DNA of 64,000 bases from Adiantum capillus-veneris (lineage: Eukaryota; Streptophyta; Polypodiopsida; Polypodiales; Pteridaceae). The translations under genes were made by a program, and so were the position numbers. Positions 11,467-25,316 of this stretch are shown piece by piece. Position 1 is the first letter of the stretch; each line of letters starts with the position of its first letter. The notes under the pieces were generated by a model, which saw only the letters and a program-made list of their open reading frames with translations, did no database searches and was not told where the DNA came from. Location of the stretch: NCBI GenBank assembly GCA_014529385.2, contig CM043944.1, forward strand, positions 60,025,268-60,089,267. The letters run 5' to 3'.

Positions 11467-12190
11467 TGTTAGCGGGTCGCCGCGATAGACGTCTGCAGCA
11501 TAGCTCTTTTGTACTAACATAATGTCAATATGCAAGGAAGCGACTCTGGATGGGGCACAGAGACTTAATGAGAGTGTTAATCTCACTAAAGTGAACTCAA
11601 GGGCTACTCATTCTACAAAAAAAAACAAATCAACAACTTCCTAGTCAGACAATCATATGCGTCCAATCTCACCACTTTACGTCATCACGCCTTTTTGGTA
11701 TCCAAACGAATCCGGAATGCCACGAAACTTAAGGACAGGTATCACAACACTTATGCGCTCAATCCTACCAAGTTATATCATCATCTAGGAAAGTACATAA
11801 ATCACGATCCATCACAAAAATTGTGTAGAAAACTGAAACAAAAGTACTTGGAAAGGTCTCCCTTAAGCATAGAAACACTTATCCATGGTCAAAACATCAA
11901 AAAACAACCATTTTAACCCCCAAATCAATGCATTTAGCTCACAAACAATACGTCACAAACCACAGCAGAATTGGAAATGATTACACTTAGATTGTAGAGT
12001 AAGAGACAAGGACCGCAATGTGTTATTCGGAATTGAATTTTGATTACTAGCTCAGGAGAAAAGGAGATTACAAGTTGTAGTCACAAGAAGCCTCCACAGT
12101 GCACATTTTTTCTTTCTTCCAGCTAATGATCCTTATTCCCTCAAAACTAAGGGTTTTGACTTTAAAAGTTAGGGGGATTTCCCATGGCCA
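11467..12190 (-). mobile_element. Gypsy 5' LTR (partial)
   Basis: Begins TGTTAGCGGG next to the primer binding site, the proper LTR terminus for a minus-strand element. The outer end is not defined; the sequence runs into the copia remnant by about 12.2-12.35 kb. No second copy of this LTR lies in the window, so the 3' LTR is lost or lies left of position 1. Confidence 0.55.
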
Positions 12191-12339
12191 TCCGGCCTCT
12201 TACAAGGGTGTAGACTCAGAGAAATAAAGAGGGTATTGTCTAATCACATCATGATTACAACTCATCTTAGGATAAATTACATGGATTTCTTTGAAAAAAA
12301 TAGAGTGTCCATAGGGTTTGGTGTGCATATGCGTGTATG

Positions 12340-12750
12340 TGCCTATATCCACCAAACAATCATGGTGGTTGAGCAAGAAGCAACCTACTATGGCCACTTC
12401 TAGTTGTGAGGCTGAGTCAAGGCAGTCTTCATAGCTATGATTGAGTGTGTATGGATCATACTCTTATGGCTGATTTGGGTGTTAGATAGGACACTGCCAA
12501 CACTATCTACATTGACAGTCAAAGCGCATTGGCAGTCATGAGGAACCCAGTTTTTCAGGCTCGCATAGAGAAAATTGAGATGCATTACCACTATGTCAGA
12601 GAGAGAGAGAGTCTCAACAGGAGAGATCAGCTTGGCTTATGTGCTAACACAGTACAACCTTGCAGATCTTTTCACAAAGGCATTATCTCATGAGAAGTTT
12701 GAAGCTTTCCACAAAGATTTGGGCTTACTCTTCTTTGTGGACTGATCATG
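12340..12750 (+). pseudogene. Ty1/copia RNase H tail
   Basis: Plus-strand fragments in shifting frames carry the ordered end of copia pol: SKKQPTMATSSCEAE, then a Trp/Leu-rich segment, IYIDSQSALAVMRNPVFQA, IEKIEMHYHYVRERE, ISLAYVLTQYNLADLFTKAL and HEKFEAFHKDLGL. Upstream pol is absent, so only the 3' end of the element survives. Confidence 0.85.
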
Positions 12751-12811
12751 TCCTCAGGGCATGGAACTTCTCTTTACTCTATATGGTAGCTCTCATTCAT
12801 CGCATCACTCT

Positions 12812-13050
12812 AAGGGGGATTTGTTACCATATACATGTGGTAGTGATGCATGTGAACAAACTTAGGACCGTCGGGGCATTTTTTCCCTCACTAGGAGGTT
12901 TTTTCCCCCGTGCATTGTATATACGCCCTTCACTCTAGGGCTAATCTATCTTTCCATTGCACACTAAGTAATACATTCTCTATTGTGTACCTTTAGCTTC
13001 CTTCGTCTTGTCCAAGTTGTGTGTGTTTTCTTGCAACCCTAATTCCAACA
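12812..13050 (+). mobile_element. Copia 3' LTR with polypurine tract
   Basis: The tract aagggggatt (12812-12821) precedes a 229-bp LTR at 12822-13050 that starts TGTTACCATA and ends ATTCCAACA, giving the TG...CA termini. It lies 60-70 bp after the copia RNase H tail, the expected spacing. Confidence 0.75.
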
Positions 13051-13531
13051 CTCTTTGTAACCAAATGAAGCATGCATACTTACATGTTTAGTTTTTGACA
13101 AATTTTTTTATAGAAACAAAGATACATGAGTCATCTTGTCACACAAATCGTGGCCCCCAATGAAGTACTCTTAGATCCCTCTATGAAAACCATGTCTCTA
13201 ATGCACACCTCAAAAACATTCTCTATAGATGCATTCCGTCATGTATGACCCAAAATTTTGTGCTCCTCTTGAGATGTTTGTCAAATACACTTTAAAGTGT
13301 GATGTACCATGCCTTGCTCCCAATAAAGTATACAAGATCTTTCCTTACTAGATGTAATGTTATTTGCACCTCCAAATAAACAAATCTAATAGCTATCCAG
13401 CTAGCATTCAAATTTGTTCGCCACGAATCCTCTAAATTATGGGTGTTCCAATCCTTGGTTAGTCACACCGTTTGAGGAGGCCTTTTACAACTCTATCACA
13501 TCTCACAAAGAGAGGGTCCCAAGACTAAAAT
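13051..13531. other. No feature recognised
   Basis: AT-rich sequence between the copia LTR and element D. No supported gene. Confidence 0.5.
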
Positions 13532-14084
<553 letters not shown>

Positions 14085-14085
14085 G

Positions 14086-14100
14086 TGGTATTAGACCACA
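14086..14100 (+). promoter_or_regulatory. Primer binding site, iMet-tRNA-like
   Basis: TGGTATTAGACCACA one base after the left LTR. It resembles the standard plant TGGTATCAGAGC primer site for initiator Met tRNA, with a few changes. Confidence 0.75.
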
Positions 14101-14941
14101 AGGCTATGCTCTTGGTAACAAACAATCAGAGAGACCTACAACTTGACATCTGAGCAAATTTAGATCTTTTTGAGCCTGCACTAGAGATAAGTACAACTAC
14201 ACAATTATTTTTCATTTCATTTAATTTTATCGTTTTGTCTCTCTTTGTTGTGGCAAGACTGTGAAGACCTTAATCGTACATTAATTTTTCATTAATTTTA
14301 TATACTAAGAAAAAGCTTGAACATTGCCAACATAGTGTTTAACACTCTTCATAATACTACTAATAATATCCACATAGCTAGTGTACGTAGTTGATTAAGA
14401 ATTTTTTTTCATATGATTAGAGATGTGTTTAGTACACGACGACGACAACGAAGAAGCAGTAGTAGTAGTAGAAGAAGAAGAATCAACCATTTTGTTTGGT
14501 TGTTGTTTTTTCACTGTAGGTAAGAAGTTTGGAGAGTAGGATAGAGAGTTTTTAATATGGTTGGTAACTTGTAGGGATCAAAATTCTAGCGGGGATATCG
14601 CAAGACCCAAAGAGTAAATGGTGATATGTTCCATGCATAGAGAATTACTATATGTTAAAATATATATAATAATAATAATAAAAAATGATGCAATTCATAG
14701 ATCGCAGAGCTCATTGAATTGGTATAGGGGGTTGAGCTTTAGTGGATAGCCTGTGCAGGCAATTCTCGGGTGCAATGAAGGGAGCCAACAGTGCCTGGCA
14801 TAGATGGGAGCGTCATCCCATGCGGCAAGTTGCTGTCACGTGCGTAGTATAGCACACAACAGGTCGACCTTATCACAACCGCACCTTAGTGCATGAGATT
14901 TGGTGGGGAGCATTGCACCCTTCCCGAACTCTCGTCCAGCC

Positions 14942-14991
<50 letters not shown>

Positions 14992-15656
14992 GCCACCATC
15001 TCTCTCTCTTACACACACGGCGTCGCCAACCAATCTCACTTTTTGTCAGCACCCCTCACCAGCCACCATGCAAGAATCTGCATTACGGTCGTTCATGTTG
15101 CTACAAATGGCTGCAAATCAACCAGTCATCTCCCTCACTCCATCACACATTTTTCATGCGCCACCTTTGCTTTTTACTTCAATTTGTGAGTGAATAGACC
15201 TCATCGGAGGACGAGTTGGACTATTCGTAGCACAATGCTACTAGCATTAGTCAACCTACCCACAACAACAAGTGTGTGGAGCTCTAGTCACAACGACATG
15301 AGTGAAGACTATCGATTGTTGCTTGCATGCGCAACTCTCAGCTAAAGCCACACTCCCCTCATCGAGAGGCCTCTTGAGATGACCTCATTAAAAGCATCTG
15401 CTACTTGTTCTATGAAGCACGCCATGATGATACGTGGCTCTCGAGTCTTGATTGCAGGGTATGGAATGTTGCACACACGCCATCACTTCAGCTCGTTCTT
15501 CTTGTGAGGCCTTGCACGAGGCCAGAAACAGTGGACTTCATTTGTAAGAGCAATAAAGCTACTAGCCTCGAAGGCATCAAACATTTTGGACAAACTGTAT
15601 GCGAGGGTATCCAAGAAATAATGGAGGTAGGATTGCATGCCGTCGATTATGCCCGT
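14101..15656. other. Element D internal region, left part
   Basis: No coding domain recognised. It holds short trinucleotide runs near 14.44 kb and a (CT)n tract at 14,945-14,987. Frames through that tract are low-complexity artefacts. Confidence 0.5.
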
Positions 15657-17685
15657 TGGAGAGGGGGAATAGGCAACACACCCAACACACACAATACTTG
15701 CCTCTCTATAGCCGAGGGATTCCACAGCACCCCTAACCTCTCAGAAAACACCTTCAAATTGGCTAATTTGCACTAACATCTCCACTTTAGCATGCAAAGC
15801 AACTACCTCACACCTTGCAAAAGAACACCCACGACACAAATGCACCCACACTGCTTAACTCACCCTTCCGAATCACAAGACAATCCTAATCTGCCCTCTC
15901 GGTAACACCTCTCGAGCTGCACGCAAAACCTCTGCAAGCTATGACCAATACAAGAAGAGCGAGAGAAGAGGAGGGGGATGGGGAGAAGCAACACACGAGA
16001 TTGGGGCAAGTGAATGGTATTATTGAATAGAGAGTAGTACAACCAATGTATGTAGCTTCAATGGCAAGTTTGGCATCACACAAGCTTCAAGCTTTCAGTT
16101 ACTCACACAGGCCAAAAAGCCAACTGGTCAAAAGACCCTAAAAAATGAACAAAAACCTCCTTTTATAGGGGTGTGCCTAGGAGCCCCAAAAAAGAAAAAA
16201 TGGGTGATTCTTCCATGTCGTGCACTTCATCTGGAGTCTATTTAGCATTAACTTGCATTGCCAACACTTGGCCTAGTTTACTTTGGAAAGCTTTGCATGG
16301 TGTGCACATTGGGCTTTGGTCCTTCCATCTTGGCCGGCCGGATCTCCCCCCTTTTGGTCTTGCATCTGGCTTTGTCCACTTGGCCGGCTTTAGCTTTGCT
16401 TTATACCACTTGGATGCTTCCGGATTCTCTCTCTCACTCCCTGCTGTGGGGCTCACCCCTTACCTGAGGGGGGAAGGCAATAGCGATATCGCTATTGCCC
16501 CCCTCCTCTTCCTTCAAAACTTTCGGGCTTTGAGAGCCGCAGGAACCCCCCCCCCCCCCCATTGGGGCCTGCCACGTCATCACCGGGCTCACACCACCGC
16601 GGGCGCCCTACGCCACTCAAAACCGCCGCATCATCGCCACAGCAGCGTGCCCAACGCGCGGACGCCATAGCTGCACCCAAGAGAGCTCCCCTCTCTCTCC
16701 TTTCTTGTGTGTTAATGGGAGGACACGCCTCAGCATATAATCCACGCACTCCGGGCTCCTTTCCTCGCATGTGGGGTTTGTCCCCCGCCACGTGGCGGCC
16801 CCAGGAGGCCTTAGCCTCTTAAGACTTCACAAGAACAAAAAAAACCCATTAAATCTTTTCTTTACCCAAAAACTTTGCAACCATTCTGTGCTCCCACCTT
16901 CTGTTGCTGAGCCGCAAAGCCTGAGTGAAGCCCCACTTTTCCGGCTCCTACTACCCTATCTGTATCTGCACTTTGACCCCTCGGCATCCTCGAACCAAGG
17001 GCTTCAAAAATGGAAAAAAACATCTGCGACCAACCTTGGACAAAGGCACCCCAGCTCCAGACTGCTGTAAGTCCTTGCTCCGGACTCCGTTTGTCGTGCA
17101 GTCACTTCTTGCTAGCTCCATATGGTGAACACTCTGCTCTAGAACCTCGTCGAGGCTCAGAAGTTTCCAGATGGCACGTACTCCAATGCGGTCAAGTGGG
17201 CTCAGACCCGGCCCCCCGAAAAACTTCAAATGACCATATCTTGCAAACCGTGGCTCCGATCCACAATCCGAAAAGACCGGTAGGCTCCATGAATTGAGCT
17301 CTACACATCCATACCTCAAGCTCCACTTGGACCACCCTTCTCCAACTGCCCTGTCCGGCAAAAAACTGCAAACCACCAAAACTTTAACCTTCAATAACTT
17401 GGGCGCCGTAGCTTGGTTTGATGAGCCGTCTGGACATGCTCCCTCAGCACTTCAAGCTCTTCATTTCTGGACCCAAAAGCTGCACTCTACATCTCCTTCA
17501 CTTGATACCCCAATTAGCACATTATGGAGCCTTTCTTGGCCTATAAGCCGCATCATGCATACACTTCTGCTGCTACCCGCTATCCCGTGACCTTCCTAGC
17601 TGCACCTGCAATTTTCCATGCTTTTTCTTACCTGCATACACCTGTCCATGCCATCTTCTAGGGTCGACACCCTTTGGCTGCACCA
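15657..17685 (-). repeat. Element A left (3') LTR
   Basis: Starts TGGAGAGGGGG and ends GGCTGCACCA on the plus strand. It includes a minus-strand TATA box (TATAAAAGG, complement near 16.16 kb), a perfect 24-bp palindrome at 16,476-16,499 and a C15 run at 16,546-16,560. Long frames here recur in the right LTR and are not genes. Confidence 0.88.
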
Positions 17686-17825
17686 TCATTGCCCACCCCC
17701 CTGTTGAGGATTCATGCTCAACCACATAAAAGCTTTATTCCACTATAAACTGCAAAACCTGGCACACACTATGAGAAAACTGAAACCATATGTACACTCT
17801 TTTATTATACCCTATTGCCAAACCT

Positions 17826-19760
17826 TCAAGTAGGTTGCCCCACCCCCTGCATAACATAGCTTCCGCCTGGATCAAACACCTGGCTCTGTCCACTTTCATC
17901 CATCTGTAACAACCTCCAATAGTGCCCTACCCAAGCACGTAGCCATCCAGACACACAAAAGGCCCATAGCACTTTAGCACCTCTTCGAACATCATCTTGC
18001 CTCATCAACCTATATGGCTCTGCAATCACATCATCTGTATGAACCAACACTTCTGACCCTCCCTCCCAGTCATGTAATGTAGAGCTCCTCTCAAAGGAAC
18101 CTTGTATCTGATGGATAACATACTGCACAGTTGCACTTACAAGCATACCTTTCAACCATGGGTTGCATATCTCTTTTGAAAGCTGGGACACATCCTGGGA
18201 ACCTCCTCCATATGCCATAGAACACATCTCTTGCATTGGCTTCATGCTCTCTTGCACCTCCTCTTCGAACTCACTTACATTGTCATCAAGCCTTTCATCA
18301 TCGATTGGCCCTTCAAGGTCGCTCAACACTTCCTTCTATCCAGCTTTAGTCTTCTGCTCTTCAATCACCTCTTCTACCGCTGCATCGTGCTCCTCTAGGG
18401 AAGAGAGAAACTCGTTCTCTACCGTATCCACCTCCAGTTCTGCCATAGACAGGGCCGCTTTATCCCTCTTGGAAAAAGTCTGCACATGTTGCACCACCAT
18501 GGAACATTCCACCGCTACTTTCATCATCATGTCCATTAGCATGGCACCACATACCACCTTCACCTGCATTCCATCATCTGTAAGTCTAGACCGCATCTTT
18601 TGGCTTTCATCAACTATCTCGGCTTGCTCTGTTCCCTGCTCTTCTTTCACATGGGCTACTACCATCTCATCAAACAAATAAGAGGGCAGCTTTACCTTTA
18701 CCAGTTTGGGTTCGTCATAGGATGTGGACTCATCCACTCTATCCTCCTCACTTGTCTCCCAGCAAATTGAGCTTGTATCATCATCGGCATCGGCATCATA
18801 TACCGACTCTGTGTCAGCATATGCATCCACTTGCTGCTCCACAAAAGCTTGACCATCTTCACCACTTTGCAACCTTTCTTCATCAGCGTCTGAACCCTCG
18901 GTATCTGCATTTCTATTGCATTTTGCTACCCTTTCATGCAAACTTTCAACAAGACCATGCTTTACCTCTTCAATCCGTACTGGAAACTCCACATCTGCTA
19001 CCACTTTTGCATCTTGGTTCACCTAGACATGGAGCTTCTCCTCATTGACAAGCTCTTCCACCCTCGGCACATGCACATCACACACTGGAAACCTCCAAGG
19101 AACGTAACCAATAGTAGGTCTTACCTCCATAGGCCTTGCATTTTGCATAACTGGAACCACCTTTGGCTGGACCCAAGAGCACTTCGCTACCTCTGCAACA
19201 GGTATATAATCTGCTGGCTTTAGCATACCCACCTCCAACTTTCGCTTCACCTTTTTGCTCTTTATCTTTGCCAAATAGACCATGTCTTCATAGGTATCGG
19301 CACCATCTTCGACCTTTTCTCTAATCCTCGGATTCAAGCACTTTAACAGCTTTGACAACTTCAAAGATTGATTGCTTTTGACCCCAGTCGCAATCTCTAA
19401 CTGCTTCTAGCAAGCTTCAAATTGCTCAATGAAAATAGAGAAATATTTACTTACATCCTGGCATACCGCATTCAGTCTTGCGCCGGTTTTTTCCATCGTA
19501 ATCTCCTCTCCAAACCGCTCCAAAAACCGACTCTGCAACCTTTGCCATGATTCTCAATCACTGCTCTTTAAGCCATCGAACCACACCTTGGCTTTACCTC
19601 GCATCAACAACGGCACCGTCTGTAATCTTTGCGCATCCGTCGACATACGCATCGACAACAACCATAATTTGAAATCTGCCAACGAATCCTCGAGATCTTC
19701 GACGCCCGTAAATATGGGGCCAAAACCTGGCTCCATCATCTCTGTCAGCTTCAACCTTGA
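17826..19760 (-). pseudogene. Element A gag
   Basis: One minus-strand reading frame of about 640 codons cut by four stops (near 19,554, 19,410, 19,023 and 18,330), three of them TAG, with the same frame open on both sides of each. The N-terminus has PGFGPIFTGVEDLEDSLADF and RGKAKVWFDGL, a retrotransposon gag signature. The capsid-like part includes LSKLLKCLNPRIREKVED. The second half is very acidic (VYDADADDDTSS) with a Met-rich segment, and no CCHC zinc knuckle is visible. Gag would package element RNA. The same protein type is encoded by elements B and C. Confidence 0.85.
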
Positions 19761-19850
19761 TCATCAAACATCTCGACCGTGAGCCAACCATTTCGTTGGC
19801 AAAAAAACACCACTTTCAACCGCAAATTGGAGCATCAGACAGCTCCTCAG

Positions 19851-19861
19851 TGGGGGCACCA
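19851..19861 (-). promoter_or_regulatory. Candidate primer binding site of element A
   Basis: The minus strand reads TGGTGCCCCCA a few bases inside the 5' LTR. Element B has the same motif at the same place (51,682-51,692). The complementary tRNA was not identified, and gag coding may also run through the site. Confidence 0.5.
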
Positions 19862-19866
19862 GAAGA

Positions 19867-21765
19867 TGCAGAGGGGAAATAGGGAACACACCCAGCACAC
19901 ACAATACTTGCCTCTCTATAGCCGAGGGATTCCACAACACCCCTAACCTCTCAGAAAACACCTTCAAACTGGCTAATTTGCACTAACATCTCCACTTTAG
20001 CATGCAAAGGAACTACCTCACACCTTGCAAAAGAACACCCACGACACAAATGCACCCACACTGCTTAACTCACCCTTCCGAATCACAAGACACTCCTAAT
20101 CTGCCCTCTCGGTAACACCTCTCGAGCTGTAGGCAAACCCTCTGCAAGCTATGACCAATACACGGAGAGCGAGAGAAGAGGAGGGGGATGGGGAGAAGCA
20201 ACACACGAGATTGGGGCAAGTGAATGGTATTATTGCATAGAGAGTAGTACAACCAATGTATGTAGCTTCAATGGCAAGCTTGGCATCACACAAGCTTCAA
20301 GTTTTCACTTACTCACACAAGCAAAAAAGCCAACTGGTCAAAAGATCCTAAAAAATGAACAAAAACCTCCTTTTATAGGGGTGTGCCTAGGAGCCCCAAA
20401 AAAGAAAAAATGGGTGAGTCTTCCATGTCGTGCACTTCATTTTTGGTCTTGCATCTGGCTTTGTCCACTTGGCCCTCAACTTGGCCGTCTTTAGCTTTGC
20501 TTTATACCACTTGGATGCTTCCGGATTCTCTCTCTCACTCCCTGCTGTGGGGCTCACCCCTTACCTGAGGGGGGAAGGCAATAGCGATATCGCTATTGCC
20601 CCCCTCCTCTTCCTTCAAAACTTTCGGGCTTTGAGAACCGCAGGAACCCCCCCCCCATTGGGGCTTGCCACGTCATCACCGGGCTCATGCCGCCACGGGC
20701 GCCCTACGCCGCTCAAAACCGCTGCATCATCGCCACAGCAGTGCGCCCAAGGCGCGGACGCCATAGCTGCACCCAAGAGAGCTCCCCTCTCTCTCCTTTC
20801 TTGTGTGTTAATGGGAGGCCACGCCTCAGCATATAATCCATGCACTCCGGGCTCCTTTCCTCGCATGTGGGGTTTGTCCCCCACCACGTGGCGGCCCCAA
20901 GAGGCCTTAGCCTCTTAAGACTTCACAAGAACAAAAAAAACCCATTAAATCTTTTCTTAACCCAAAAACTTTGCAACCATTCTGTGCTCCCACCTTCTGT
21001 TGCCGAGCCGCAAAGCCTGAGTGAAGCCCCACTTTTTTGGCTCCTACTGCCCTATCTATATCTACACTTTGACCCCTCGGCATCCTCGAACCAAGGGCTT
21101 CAAAAAATGGAAAAAGCCATCTGCGACCAACCTTGGACAAAGGCACCCCAGCTCCCAACTGCTGTAACTCCTTGCTCCGGACTCCGTTTGGTTTGCAGTC
21201 ACTCCTTGCTAGCTCCATATGGTGTACACTCTGCTCTAGAACCTTGTCGAGGCTCAGAAGATTCCAGATGGCATGCACTCCAATGCGGTCAAGTGGGCTC
21301 AGACCCGGCCCCCCGAAAAACTTCAAATGACCATATCTTGCAAACCGTGGCTCCGATCCACAATCCGAAAAGACGGGTAGGCTCCATGAATTGAGCTCTA
21401 CACATCCATACCTCAAGATCCACTTGGACCACCCTTTTCCAACTGCCCTGTCCGGCAAAAAACTGCAAACCACCAAAAGTTTAACCTTTAATAACTTGGG
21501 CTCCGTAGCTTGGTTTCATGAGCCGTCTGGACATGCTCCCTCAACACTTCAAGCTCTTCATTTCTGGACCCAAACGCTACACTCTACATCTCCTTCAGTT
21601 GCTACCCCAATTAGCACATTATGGAGCCTTTCTTGGCCTATAAGCCGCATCATGCATACACTTCTGCTGCTACCCGCTATCCCGTGACCTTCCTAGCTGC
21701 ACCTGCACTTTGCCATGCCATCTGTCCATGCCATCTTCTAGGGTCGACACACTTTGGGTGCACCA
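19867..21765 (-). repeat. Element A right (5') LTR
   Basis: Starts TGCAGAGGGGA and ends GGGTGCACCA. It closely matches the left LTR apart from the deletion around 20.44 kb and a shorter C run. The 24-bp palindrome is intact at 20,577-20,600. Confidence 0.87.
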
Positions 21766-24700
21766 CTGTGACTGGAGTTCCAATGTATTTGCTCTTAACT
21801 GGCCCCGGGATGCCCAGGACATCCCGCAACCCCTGAAAGAATTGATGTCAACAAATCTGCTTGTTCTGAGATCAAGAGAATCTCTCTCTATCTCTCTCTT
21901 TCTCTCTCACTGTTTGACAACCATATCACCATCTCTCTTTCCACCCTCCCAGTCCAACTGCTTACAGAAGCACACATTGACGACGCTTTGCAGCGTCCTC
22001 TGCAATACTTTATCAGGTGACACTCGATGCAGATCCTCGATTCACGACGCTACTGATGATGATTATTTTTATTTTTATTTTTAAAGTCTATCTTTAAATA
22101 TTATACTTCATTTTATTTTGTACCCAAACATTGGCTTAGATCTAAAAGGATTGTATGAGTTTACTCCCCATTCCCATAGGCCTTTTGCCGGTGTTTCATA
22201 CAACATATCATTTCATTCCGCTATCTCTCTTCCCCCTCCCACTATGATTCCTTACCGCGGCGGACATTCAGGAAGCTCTTCGACAACCATTGCAACACTT
22301 TCTCAGATAAATGCTTGCTCTCGGGCATCCACGTGAATCGACAATGCTGATGAAATTTTAGACTGACACTTTAAGGGTTTTAATTTTAAGTCTTTTACTT
22401 TACATCATTTTATTTTAGTACCCAAACATTGGATTAGACTCACCCTGATTGTAACAGTTTTGGACTTAAAATGTAATTTTGGCCTTTGAAGACGTTTAAT
22501 GTAACATTTTATTTCTCTCCTTTCTGCTGCATCTGACACCTCCACAATAGTGCCCCCCCGCCCGCGACTACTTACCGGAGCGGACAGCCACAAAACTCTT
22601 CCATGACTAATGATATGAATACGTAGGGTACTTTTCATCGAGTTCTCTGGTATTCGCATATCATGATGATGATTTTAATCACGTTTTTAGGGTTTTAATT
22701 TTAGTCTTTCACTTTATTTCATTCTATTTTTGTGCCCAGGCATTGGTTTAGATCCACGAGAATTGTCTCAGTTTGGTCTCATAGGAAATTTTGGCCTTTT
22801 GACGACGTTTAATATAACATTTCATTATATTTCTATCTCTCTTCCCCCCCTCTCCCCCGTCATGGCTTGGAGTTAATGTTCGTGGCTACGCGGTGTGAGA
22901 TTTGTGTGTTTATATTTAAGGTGGAGATAAGCGCTACTATGTCTCTTGGTATTTCAGTGTTTGTTGTATCCATTCAACGATGACCATCGAAAGTAGTTCC
23001 TACGAAAAGTTTCACGCGAAATTCTCTTTGAGAGAGTAATGGTGGAAATCAAACTTTGGATTAGAGTAATCATAGCAATGTTTGTTGATTGAGTTAGAGC
23101 TTGCCAAAAATAATTTTCCTAACTGAAGAAAATAAGGGCACACCTAAAGATCTTTTGGAAGATTTTCAGGTATTCACACTAAAACTTGTTAAACTTTGCC
23201 AATTTACTTGAAGGAAAGCATGGAATTTAGTCGATGTTTTGCTATTTTAGCTAGTCTCAAGAATACTCGTGAAATTTTATTAGCTTCTCATTCTCTTGCG
23301 ACAACAATCAATGGTTTAAAAACTTACTGACATATACAGTCCACCTCACGGATATATGACACCCATCTGTACGATTTAAACTTTATGGCATCTGTACTTT
23401 GATTTGTTCTAACTTGTAACATTACTCAAATGATGAATTTTGTTGTTGACCTTTATTTTCAAGATATTGTTTAGCATTTTATGATTTGGATACTAGTCAC
23501 TTCTTCAAACCGCCTCCAAGTACGTAATTTTATGTTGTCATGAAGCTCACTTATCACATTGTAAATCCCCTTCTTTTATTTTTACAGTATTACTTATCAG
23601 ATTCAGGTCATATTCCACTAACACTATTCTAAAATATTCTCAGCTGGCATTCTTTGTGTACCGATCTACTATCTAACCTAATCTCTTACTTAGTACTTCA
23701 TTTGTTAAGTATGTTAACTCTCTTGTCTACAACTCTGGATGTGTCTATTTCTCCCATTCCAAAAGCAAACAACACAGTTATAACCCTGTCCAGCTTGTAC
23801 GAGCATTCTATTTTTGTACGATCCCCTAATCTGAATGGTCATTGTTTCAATTATATCTCTCCATGCACACACACACTGCTTCAACTTTGATTTCTCATTA
23901 ATTTAAAGTATTATGATCATTTGTCATTAAGCTATACAGCTACTCATGTGAGCTAAGGTGCTCTAGGACAGTGAACAACAGTTTGTAAGTATCCTCCTAC
24001 TCAAACATGCTCCAAATTGGTCTCACACATGTGATAAATTTTATATTTTTATGCCTAGCCTAGTCCATTGATCACCAACACACATATCCGCCGATTTAGG
24101 CAGTGTGTAAATGCTCATCCTGGTGTAGATTTGCCAATCTAGGCAGCACAATAGTAAACTACAAATTCACACTTTTTAAACTATACCAAATGCAGATTCG
24201 CCGATTTAGGCAGCATTACTGCATATTCATCGATTTAGGCAGCACATATTATTGGTGTAGATTCATAGATTTAGGCAACACTGATCACAAAATCATGCTG
24301 CAGTGGCTGGCCACCACTACAAGTGGTATGATTTTGTTACTTGGGTATACAAAATGAAGGTTATTTGGATTTGGATTTGCAAGGGTATATGTTGGCAGAT
24401 ATTTGGATTTGGATTTGGAATTGGTATATGATGCTTTTCTGGCACGACAATATTTATGGAATTGGTGTATGATGCTTTTCTGGCATGACAATATTTATGG
24501 AATTGGACTTGAGATTGATGAGAAATGATTGTTGAATGATGAATGTGATCAATGATATCCTGATTCATTAGGGTATGACATATAGTGCTTATTCTAGTGG
24601 TATGGGACACTAGAATAGGTAGTATGTGGATGATGTCTGGCATAAACAATGTTGTTTAGTTTGATAATTTCTTTCTTTTATTATGGCATGTTCCTAACAA

Positions 24701-24786
24701 AGAATACTAATCACTCTTTTTGACAAGTATTGTTTGCAAATTTTTATCTTCGCAACTGAGGACAGTTGCTTTCCAACAAAGAGGTA
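21766..24786. other. Element D internal region, right part
   Basis: No gag or pol recognised. From about 22,100 to 22,860 there are three diverged copies of a repeat of about 310 bp, each with a tacccaaacattgg-like block followed by ttggcctttgaagacgttta-like sequence and a pyrimidine-rich stretch. The remaining sequence is AT-rich. Confidence 0.55.
24065..24285 (+). repeat. Short repeats upstream of D's 3' LTR
   Basis: Five or so degenerate copies of a gattygccgatttaggcagc-like unit, spaced 30-60 bp apart. The same unit repeats at 59.1-59.3 kb before the 3' LTR of element E. Confidence 0.75.
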
Positions 24787-25122
24787 TGTTATGGAATTGA
24801 TATTTTACTATTTATTGCAGCTGACAGGTGGAAAAGGCTTGACCGAGCTACGCTATTGCAAAAGGATATTATATTTTATGTATATTTGACTATTCAAGTG
24901 CTCTTTATGAGCTTTGGCCATTTATGACCGGCTGGCCAGTTTGTACTCACTTTGACCATTCGAGAAATCTATAAATGAAATACGTGCAAGAGGGAAATGG
25001 CCACTCTTGCACGGGGGGAGATTGCACCTAGTGTCTGTGTTATTCTCCTCTCCTCCCTTCTCTCCCTTGCCGTGCTGGCGTAGCACTCATCTCTAGGAGG
25101 TGCACCTGCACGTGCTCTCTGA

Positions 25123-25197
<75 letters not shown>

Positions 25198-25316
25198 TCG
25201 TGTACAATGTGATTATGTGCAAGGATGGTTGCCAGGTATGCAAATTTGTATGTTTCACCGTCTATAGTATTTAGTTTTGGTATTTTGTAGGGCCTTCCTC
25301 GCTCTCGTTTGTAGCA
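24787..25316 (+). repeat. Element D right LTR
   Basis: 530 bp, matching the left LTR over its length. A TATA-like box is at 24,970-24,976. The (CT)n tract (25,125-25,195) is about 27 bp shorter than in the left copy. Confidence 0.88.

Larger units (their letters stand above)
15657..21765 (-). mobile_element. Element A: gag-only LTR retrotransposon
   Basis: Two long direct LTRs (15,657-17,685 and 19,867-21,765) flank about 2.2 kb of internal sequence with a single minus-strand gag frame and no pol. The polypurine tract (minus strand, AACAGGGGGGTGGGCAATGA) abuts the left LTR and a conserved primer-site candidate abuts the right one. The LTRs are nearly as long as the coding interior, as in the plant TR-GAG class. 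The right LTR lacks about 120 bp present in the left (around 16.23-16.34 kb). No clean 5-bp target duplication is visible (CCCGT left, CTGTG right). It sits inside element D. Confidence 0.85.

Noticed and set aside
14086-14100. A tRNA gene
   Set aside because: Only a tRNA-complementary primer site is present; there are no arms or anticodon loop.
16173-17590. Several open frames of 95-165 codons on both strands of a GC-rich region
   Set aside because: They lie in the long LTR of element A and recur in the other LTR (20.4-21.7 kb). They are LTR sequence, not genes.
15652-21770. A 5-bp target duplication for element A (and for B at 29,164/54,158)
   Set aside because: The flanks do not match (CCCGT/CTGTG; GACGT/ACACG). 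It is not claimed, though the LTR ends themselves are clear.
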